Assembly (NCBI GenBank): GCA_023406965.1
Contig: JAEXTI010000412.1
Location: 1-5,752 of the forward strand
Length of the DNA: 5,752 bases
Direction: 5' to 3'
From: Chloroflexota bacterium
GTDB lineage: Bacteria > Chloroflexota > Anaerolineae > Anaerolineales > Anaerolineaceae
The translations under genes and the position numbers were made by a program. Position 1 is the first letter of the stretch. Each line of letters opens with the position of its first letter. Positions 1-4,483 of this stretch are shown piece after piece. Under the pieces are notes generated by a model. It was not told where the DNA came from, did not search any database, and saw only the letters and a program-made list of their open reading frames with translations.

Positions 1-59
1 TCGTCCAACTCACCTTCGATGCGAATGCGATACATTACAGAACGGTTCGAGGGAGTCAT
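1..59 (-). CDS. Small protein of unknown function, N-terminal fragment (cut by window edge)
   Basis: An open frame starts at ATG 57-59 and runs off the window, giving MTPSNRSVMYRIRIEGELD and an incomplete codon for Asp or Glu. The upstream ATG is preferred because a TAGGA Shine-Dalgarno lies 6 nt before it. A second in-frame ATG at 33-35 (MYRIRIEGELD) has no comparable site. The MYRIRIEGELD segment resembles, from memory, the first beta strand of small (about 60-80 residue) uncharacterised proteins of Chloroflexota and cyanobacteria that begin YRIRVxGxLD and continue with a WSDWF-like motif. Eleven residues cannot prove this. The gene starts 8 nt after the lipoprotein stop codon, so the two are probably co-transcribed and translationally coupled. 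Function unknown. It could also be a chance short frame, but the good ribosome binding site and coupling argue against that. Confidence 0.55.
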   Translation of the reverse strand, partial: MTPSNRSVMYRIRIEGELD

Positions 60-65
60 ATTTGA

Positions 66-70
66 TCCTA
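66..70 (-). promoter_or_regulatory. Ribosome binding site overlapping the lipoprotein stop codon
   Basis: On the minus strand TAGGA (66-70) contains the lipoprotein stop TAG (68-70) and supplies an AGGA Shine-Dalgarno 6 nt before ATG 57-59. A stop codon embedded in the next gene's ribosome binding site is typical of translational coupling. The spacing also selects the ATG at 59 over the internal one at 35. Confidence 0.5.
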
Positions 71-586
71 ATGTACAGAAGCTATTAAAGCCTCAACCGT
101 TTCTATATCCCATGCCGCCAGCGATTCGGAGAATGCTAGCAGTGCCGGGCCTGATTTTCCCTCAAACGCAAGAGTGGCCTGCCGGTAACCCTCACCGTTT
201 CCGTTCGTGCCTTCGCTAATCACGAGGGTGGCCTCCTGCTCACGCACGGTCAGCGCGCGAGTCTCCAGGACGGTCAAACGCGCCTTTCGGTTCTTTTCCC
301 CAGGATTCATCTCATTGAGCGCTTCCTCCATCTGGCTGGCATCGGCAGCATCTCGCGACTGTACCAAATACAAGTGCCCATTGCCTTGGTTGGGACGGTA
401 GGAAACCACCGTATATCCATTGATCTCAGCCAAAAATTCTGGCGAGTAGCTCGCCGGCGCCGTGAAATCAACGATCGCATCAGCGGCGGCTGCCACATCG
501 TCCGCGTTGGTGTTTAACGCTGCCTGAATGCCACAAGCCGTGAGCAAACAGGCCATCCACAAGAGAGCTAAGAATTTGAGTTTCAT
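68..586 (-). CDS. Small secreted lipoprotein, unknown function
   Basis: This encodes 172 residues. Residues 1-17 form a lipoprotein signal peptide: two Lys (K2, K4), a hydrophobic core, then lipobox LTAC with the lipidated Cys at 18. The mature protein should therefore be anchored to the outer face of the membrane. After the Cys comes an Ala/Asp-rich helix-like stretch (about 23-40, containing DVAAAADAIVDFTAP), then alternating strand and helix segments. The C-terminal third (about 105-172) has a polar REQEATLVISEGTNGNGEG segment followed by a hydrophobic GPALLAF strand and a final helix. I recognise no catalytic motif or named domain; similar small lipoproteins occur, from memory, in Anaerolineae. 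The start is well supported by AAAGGA 7 nt upstream and by the correct signal-peptide geometry. It lies 139 bp after the LAL gene with its own candidate promoter, and is coupled to the next small gene. Confidence 0.88.
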   Translation of the reverse strand: MKLKFLALLWMACLLTACGIQAALNTNADDVAAAADAIVDFTAPASYSPEFLAEINGYTVVSYRPNQGNGHLYLVQSRDAADASQMEEALNEMNPGEKNRKARLTVLETRALTVREQEATLVISEGTNGNGEGYRQATLAFEGKSGPALLAFSESLAAWDIETVEALIASVH

Positions 587-593
587 TTTGTGA

Positions 594-599
594 TCCTTT
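594..599 (-). promoter_or_regulatory. Ribosome binding site of the lipoprotein gene
   Basis: AAAGGA on the minus strand lies 7 nt before ATG 584-586. It fixes the lipoprotein start and is similar in style (AGGATCA) to the site in front of the next small gene. Confidence 0.6.
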
Positions 600-615
600 C
601 TGTTTTCTTGACAAC

Positions 616-644
616 AGTGTATCCCCGAGAGTAACCTTTGTCCC
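616..644 (-). promoter_or_regulatory. Candidate sigma-70 promoter for the lipoprotein gene
   Basis: On the minus strand GGGACA (639-644) matches 4 of 6 bases of the -35 consensus. TACACT (616-621) matches 4 of 6 bases of the -10 consensus. The spacer is exactly 17 bp. Predicted initiation near 609 would give a leader of about 23 nt containing the AAAGGA site. This is a sequence-match prediction only. The weak -35 fits a promoter that needs an activator. Confidence 0.35.
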
Positions 645-653
645 CTATCCGCA

Positions 654-671
654 GGTAGGGTTTTGGGTAGG
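654..671 (-). repeat. Short direct repeat CCTACC, 12-bp period, upstream of the candidate promoter
   Basis: On the minus strand CCTACC occurs at 666-671 and again at 654-659, separated by CAAAAC. The two copies sit on one helical face, about 10-27 bp upstream of the candidate -35 box of the lipoprotein gene. That is a usual location for activator half-sites. The repeat is short and could be chance; no protein is assigned to it. Confidence 0.35.
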
Positions 672-713
672 TTAATTCACACAGAGCCGCTCGCGCGGCT
701 CTGTGTGAATTAA
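672..713 (-). terminator. Perfect 19-bp inverted repeat; probable terminator or processing hairpin after the LAL gene
   Basis: The arms at 672-690 and 695-713 are exact reverse complements, with a 4-nt loop at 691-694. In minus-strand RNA the loop reads GCGA closed by C-G, a stable GNRA tetraloop. It starts 13 nt after the LAL stop codon, where a terminator is expected. There is no T-run after it on the minus strand (CCTACCCAAAACC follows), so it is not a canonical Rho-independent terminator. It may instead act as a 3'-end-stabilising or processing hairpin, or as a U-tract-poor terminator. On the plus strand a short TTTT follows at 717-720, but no plus-strand gene ends here. Confidence 0.6.
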
Positions 714-725
714 GAAGTTTTAGAC

Positions 726-3359
726 TTAGAAGCCCAGTTCCCTGGCCCGAGCGATCGCCTGTGGACGATTGCTCGCCCCCAGCTTCTGTAATACGTTATG
801 CACATGCCATTTGGCTGTGCCTACACTGATGACTAATTCCTCTGCGATTTCCTGGTTCGACTTTCCTTCCACGATCAGCTTCAGCACCCGGATTTCTTGC
901 TGGCTGAGTGGGTCGAGCAGCGTTTCGCCCAGCGAGGGTTGAGGCGCGAGTTCCACCTGCTGCTGTCCCAGGATCAAATTCACAAGCTCGGGCGCAGCGT
1001 GGCGGACCCTGGGAAACAATCCCATCAGAGCTTTCCCCTCATCCAGGTAAATCCGTAGATACCCTTCTGGGTTCGCCAGGCGCAGTGATTTCTCTAACCA
1101 TTCCAACGCGGGCTCCACCTCCCGCCGGGCAAGGTGGTACTGGCTCAACAAAATCATCGCCTCAATCACGGTCTGGGTTCGTTCAGCCGCCACAGCCTTG
1201 TTGAGAATAGGATGAACAATGGATGGAAGTTCGTCCAACGCCCCCGTCGCCAGTAAAGTACGAGCAAAGGTCAATTCCTCAAACTCCCGAGAAAACTGCT
1301 CTCGGTGAAGTCGATAGCCTTCCACCCACTTCACGGCAACATCAACCTGCCCCAGGATCAGGTTCAGGCGGGCCAGAACAGCTCCTGCCAGGATTTCCAT
1401 CCGCTGAACCCCAAACGAGGTCATCAAAACTTTGATATTTTCCAATGCCTTCAGGGCAACCGGTAATTCACCTTGATACACGCGCAACCGGGCCAGATAC
1501 GCCTCGCCTAACACCACATCATCCATCAAACCTCCCTGTCTGGAAAGGGCTATACCTTCCGACAGGTATCGTTCCGCCGTCGACAGATCGTTGCGTTCTA
1601 TAGCAATCCCGCCCAAGATAGACCACGCCAGTCCGAGTGGATAGAGACGCGCGCCTTGCGCATATTGAATCGCTATCTGACAGGATTGCTCCGCTTGATG
1701 GAGCCGCCCCTGCTTGATCTGCACCTGGGCCGCCGCGCAAAGGGCGTGCATTGCCAGGAAGAGGACGCCCGCTTCGCGAGCTTCAGCGCTTGACTTCAAG
1801 TAATTTTGGGCCGCCTGACCGGTTTGATCAGCGATTTCATAAGCCATCCCCAGGCTAAAATAGCCCCTTGCATAGGCCAGATGATTCTCGCGCGGGATGC
1901 GCGCCAACGCATATTCGGTGCGCTGAACAGTCTGCTCGAAATCTCCTCGCACCGAGGCAATTGACCCGCGGTACAGCTCTGCCAAGGCGATCATTTGCTC
2001 GGTTTCCTGTTTCAGCTCTCCGCTCTGTAGCATCTCCTCGGTTTGAATGAGCAAAGCCTCGGCCTGATCAAAACGCCCTGAAAGATACAATACTCTCGAA
2101 ACATTCAGGCTCAATTGCGGTCGGCTGGGGTAGACTTGAGCGGGAAGCCCATCCAGCCAGGTCAACCATTGTGCCAGGTCGCCCTGGGACCATGTGGTCT
2201 CTTTCGCCAATGCCCTGCCGATAACGTTGGCAGTAAATTCCGGGTCACCACTTTCCAAAGCATAGCGTACTGCCTCTGCCGTAAAGTCGTTCTCCTCGTG
2301 CCAGATGGATGCCTGCCGGCAAAGCGCCTGTCGTTCTACCTTTGAAAGCAAACTGCGCAAGTAATCAACGAATAAACGGTGGTAACGATACCAGCGCCGC
2401 TCATCATCCAGCGGGATGACGAACAGGTTGGCCTGTTCCAACTGCGCAATCACCGCCAGGCTGTCCTCGCGGCCGGTAAGCGCAGCGCATACCTCGGCGT
2501 TAAAACGCTCCAGAATACTGGTTTGCATGAGAAACGCGCGGGTTGTTTCGCCTAATTGGCGGATGACCTCTTCAGCCAGGTAATCTAGCACATAACGGTG
2601 ACTGCCTCGGAATGTCTCCACAAAAGCCGCCGGATTGGATTGGTGCTGCAGCGCTAGAGCAGCCAGTTGCAGACCGGCAGCCCAACCTTCATTGCGCTCA
2701 TCCAAAGCGATCAAGGTCTCGTCTGTCAAATCCAGGGCAGATATTCGTCCAAAGAACTGGCGACCTTCTTCCCATGTGAATCGCAAGTCCTGGGCGCGGA
2801 TTTCAGTCATCTGTCCCCGCGCTCGCATCCGTGCCAGCGGCAAGGATGGATCAGCCCGCGTAGTCATCACAAGGTGAACTTGCGCCGGAAGATGATCCAG
2901 AAAATACGCTACCGCCTGGTGGATGGTCGCGTTTGTGATCACGTGGTAATCATCTAGCGTGAGCAAAGTGGGGCGTTCGAGGGAAGACAGATCGTTAATC
3001 AACTCATCCATCAAATGGTCAACCGGGGGTAGTTGGGGAATTTCCAATAAAGACCGCACTTTGTCCCCCACCGCTGGGGCCACGTTTTGAAAAGCCGCCA
3101 GCCAATGCCCCAAGAATCGCAAAAGATCGTTGTCAGCCTCGTCCAAAGAAAGCCAGGCGCCGTGCACCCCTTCTGGCAGCAAATGGTACCACTCGGCGAT
3201 TAGGGTTGTCTTTCCATATCCCGCCGGCGCCGAAACCAGGGTCAACTTGCGTTGATCACGAACTCCAGTGTTCAACAACGCCAACAGCCGCGGTCGGCTG
3301 ACTGCGTTATCACTCCAGGAAGGGATATGCAACTTGGTGGCAAGGATACGGGGACGCAT
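726..3359 (-). CDS. LAL-family (MalT-like) ATP-dependent LuxR transcriptional regulator
   Basis: This 877-residue protein is full length for the LAL family (about 850-950). The N-terminus has the family signature ILATKLHIP...SRPRLLALLN (5-30). A P-loop APAGYGKTT follows at 44-52, then Walker B-like LLTLDDYHV (132-140) and a TTRADPSLPLARMRARG segment (166-182). Next are EGWAAGLQLAAL (224-235) and the family motif RYHRLFVDYLRSLL (325-338). Residues from about 345 to 800 are Ala/Leu-rich paired helices, as in the MalT TPR-like sensor domain. The last 60 residues (818-877) are a LuxR helix-turn-helix, with SNQEIAEELVISVGTAKWHVHNVLQKLG. By analogy with MalT, ATP and an inducer would drive oligomerisation and promoter activation in the cytoplasm; the inducer is unknown. 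The start is fixed by an in-frame TAG two codons upstream and by the family N-terminus, but there is no clear Shine-Dalgarno. It begins 40 bp after the MerR/B12 gene and is probably in its operon. Confidence 0.95.
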   Translation of the reverse strand: MRPRILATKLHIPSWSDNAVSRPRLLALLNTGVRDQRKLTLVSAPAGYGKTTLIAEWYHLLPEGVHGAWLSLDEADNDLLRFLGHWLAAFQNVAPAVGDKVRSLLEIPQLPPVDHLMDELINDLSSLERPTLLTLDDYHVITNATIHQAVAYFLDHLPAQVHLVMTTRADPSLPLARMRARGQMTEIRAQDLRFTWEEGRQFFGRISALDLTDETLIALDERNEGWAAGLQLAALALQHQSNPAAFVETFRGSHRYVLDYLAEEVIRQLGETTRAFLMQTSILERFNAEVCAALTGREDSLAVIAQLEQANLFVIPLDDERRWYRYHRLFVDYLRSLLSKVERQALCRQASIWHEENDFTAEAVRYALESGDPEFTANVIGRALAKETTWSQGDLAQWLTWLDGLPAQVYPSRPQLSLNVSRVLYLSGRFDQAEALLIQTEEMLQSGELKQETEQMIALAELYRGSIASVRGDFEQTVQRTEYALARIPRENHLAYARGYFSLGMAYEIADQTGQAAQNYLKSSAEAREAGVLFLAMHALCAAAQVQIKQGRLHQAEQSCQIAIQYAQGARLYPLGLAWSILGGIAIERNDLSTAERYLSEGIALSRQGGLMDDVVLGEAYLARLRVYQGELPVALKALENIKVLMTSFGVQRMEILAGAVLARLNLILGQVDVAVKWVEGYRLHREQFSREFEELTFARTLLATGALDELPSIVHPILNKAVAAERTQTVIEAMILLSQYHLARREVEPALEWLEKSLRLANPEGYLRIYLDEGKALMGLFPRVRHAAPELVNLILGQQQVELAPQPSLGETLLDPLSQQEIRVLKLIVEGKSNQEIAEELVISVGTAKWHVHNVLQKLGASNRPQAIARARELGF

Positions 3360-3399
3360 TGCTATCTAGGAGTTTAGAACTCGCCGTTCAACTAGCATT

Positions 3400-4377
3400 C
3401 TAGACCTTCGCCACTTGCCGGGTACGTTTTTCAGGCTTCAATAAGTCCCTCACTATCTCGGTGGCATCATCCAGCGATTTACCCAGGAAAATCCCCGGCA
3501 CCTGGGTAAGCAAATCCGGCTCCAGATTAAAAGCCGAACCACCATATCCGAACACCGGCACAGGTCGCAGACGGCTAAACTTTTCCTTTAATCGTTTCAT
3601 CTCCAGCGCCGTCTCACGCGAGGTGGCGGTCAGGATGACCATTTGTGGTTTCTCATAGCGCGCATGGTCCACCAAATCATCCAGGGGAATATCTGGGCCC
3701 AGGAATTCCACCCGGAAGCCCTCGCTGCGCAACAATACCGCCATCATCAAGGCGCCAATCTCATGCATCTCGTTCGGGGCGCAACCCACCATGATGTAAG
3801 GCGCGTTTCGGTGGTAGGGGTATGACTGCAAGAGCGTTGACAGCTTACCCTGGATAAAGGCACTGGCAAAATGCTCGGTGGTGATGCGAATCTCGCCCCG
3901 GTACCAGGCCGTGCCAATATCCACCAGGCAAGGCGTGATCACTTCGGCAAGGAAGGTACGCAGATCAAAAACTGAAAGCGCTTCGCGCAATAAATCGCTG
4001 GCATCTGGTTCGTCATAGCGCAGCAGCGCGCGATAAAGCTCGCGCGCATATCGGGCGGGTGGGTTGGCTGCTTTGGCCGGCTGTATTGCCGGGCTGGCAG
4101 GGAGTACCTCTGGCATCTTCCCGTGTTCCATAGACTGGCGCAGTTCTTCCACCGCCGCGCTGATGGATACCCCGCTGTATGTGCGGCTTTTCAACCAGCG
4201 TAGGACGGCAATATCGCGATCAGAATACAACCGGTAACGGTTATCGGAACGGCTGGGAGATAAAACCGCGTATCGCCTTTCCCAGGCCCGGAGCGTCACC
4301 GGACGGATGCCAGTCTGATCGCTGACGTCTTTGATCTTATACTTCGGGCTGTTGGAAAAGTCTGAGATTGATGTCAT
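3400..4377 (-). CDS. MerR-family regulator with cobalamin-binding domain (CarH/LitR-like putative B12 photoreceptor)
   Basis: This encodes 325 residues. Residues 12-80 form a MerR winged helix: YKIKDVSDQTGI, then the recognition segment TLRAWERRYAVLSPSR and NRYRLYSDRDIAVLRWL. A Pro/Ala-rich linker follows (about 90-108). Residues 110-185 are the helical bundle that caps cobalamin, with the W158-x9-E168-H169 motif typical of CarH. Residues 193-312 are a Rossmann B12 domain with E203-M-H205-E-I-G208 (H205 the expected lower cobalt ligand), FLGPDIP (225-231) and YGGS (278-281). In known CarH, adenosylcobalamin holds a DNA-bound tetramer in the dark and light breaks it, releasing repression of carotenoid and photolyase-type genes. 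Tyr159 stands where I recall Thermus CarH having His132, the second cobalt ligand after illumination. Strong Shine-Dalgarno GGAGGT 7 nt upstream. Targets are unknown; no carotenoid gene is visible. A B12 or redox sensor insensitive to light remains possible. Confidence 0.92.
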   Translation of the reverse strand: MTSISDFSNSPKYKIKDVSDQTGIRPVTLRAWERRYAVLSPSRSDNRYRLYSDRDIAVLRWLKSRTYSGVSISAAVEELRQSMEHGKMPEVLPASPAIQPAKAANPPARYARELYRALLRYDEPDASDLLREALSVFDLRTFLAEVITPCLVDIGTAWYRGEIRITTEHFASAFIQGKLSTLLQSYPYHRNAPYIMVGCAPNEMHEIGALMMAVLLRSEGFRVEFLGPDIPLDDLVDHARYEKPQMVILTATSRETALEMKRLKEKFSRLRPVPVFGYGGSAFNLEPDLLTQVPGIFLGKSLDDATEIVRDLLKPEKRTRQVAKV

Positions 4378-4384
4378 GATGGGT

Positions 4385-4390
4385 ACCTCC
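4385..4390 (-). promoter_or_regulatory. Strong ribosome binding site of the MerR/B12 regulator
   Basis: GGAGGT on the minus strand, inside GGGGAGGT, lies 7 nt before ATG 4375-4377. It settles the start codon and predicts efficient translation, in contrast to the LAL gene, which has no visible site. Confidence 0.75.
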
Positions 4391-4407
4391 CCGAAGAAAT
4401 ATAGAAG

Positions 4408-4438
4408 AAGGGCTGTCCATTTTCATTGGACAGCCCTT
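4408..4438 (-). terminator. Intrinsic terminator-like hairpin after the fasciclin gene
   Basis: The arms 4408-4419 and 4427-4438 (AAGGGCTGTCCA and its exact complement) form a 12-bp stem with a 7-nt loop. It starts 46 nt beyond the fasciclin stop codon. On the minus strand it is preceded by an A-run and followed by CTTCTATATTTC, a moderate T-rich tail. The reverse strand has the better tail (TTTTATTAT), so it could work in both directions. A perfect palindrome just upstream of a MerR-family gene could also be an operator. Confidence 0.7.
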
Positions 4439-4440
4439 TT

Positions 4441-4446
4441 ATTATA
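4441..4446 (-). promoter_or_regulatory. Candidate -10 box (TATAAT) for the MerR-LAL operon
   Basis: A perfect TATAAT on the minus strand lies in the only gap between the fasciclin and MerR genes. No good -35 is seen at 16-18 bp (the 17-bp position reads AACCTT). Initiation would fall near 4434, inside the first arm of the adjoining hairpin, giving a leader of about 57 nt. The lack of a -35 suggests either an activator-dependent promoter or a chance match. Confidence 0.35.
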
Positions 4447-4483
4447 CTAGCAACCTCTTATTGAAGGTTAGCAGCTCACATGC

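Noticed and set aside
672..713. The 19-bp inverted repeat as a miniature transposable element or insertion remnant
   Set aside because: There is no flanking target-site duplication and no internal sequence beyond a 4-nt loop; its position right after a stop codon fits an RNA hairpin better.
908..2957. Several plus-strand open frames of 60-98 codons inside the LAL gene
   Set aside because: They lie antisense to well-conserved LAL motifs and have compositions typical of reverse-frame shadows of a GC-rich gene.
3366..3403. Three CTAG tetranucleotides clustered between the MerR and LAL genes
   Set aside because: CTAG also occurs at several other places in the window (near 134, 2587, 2653, 2951 and 4447), so it is not rare here and the cluster may be chance.
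4408..4438. The hairpin palindrome as a classical CarH/LitR operator
   Set aside because: It lacks the TGTA-type half-sites I recall for that family, so it is annotated primarily as a terminator; an operator role is kept only as a hypothesis.
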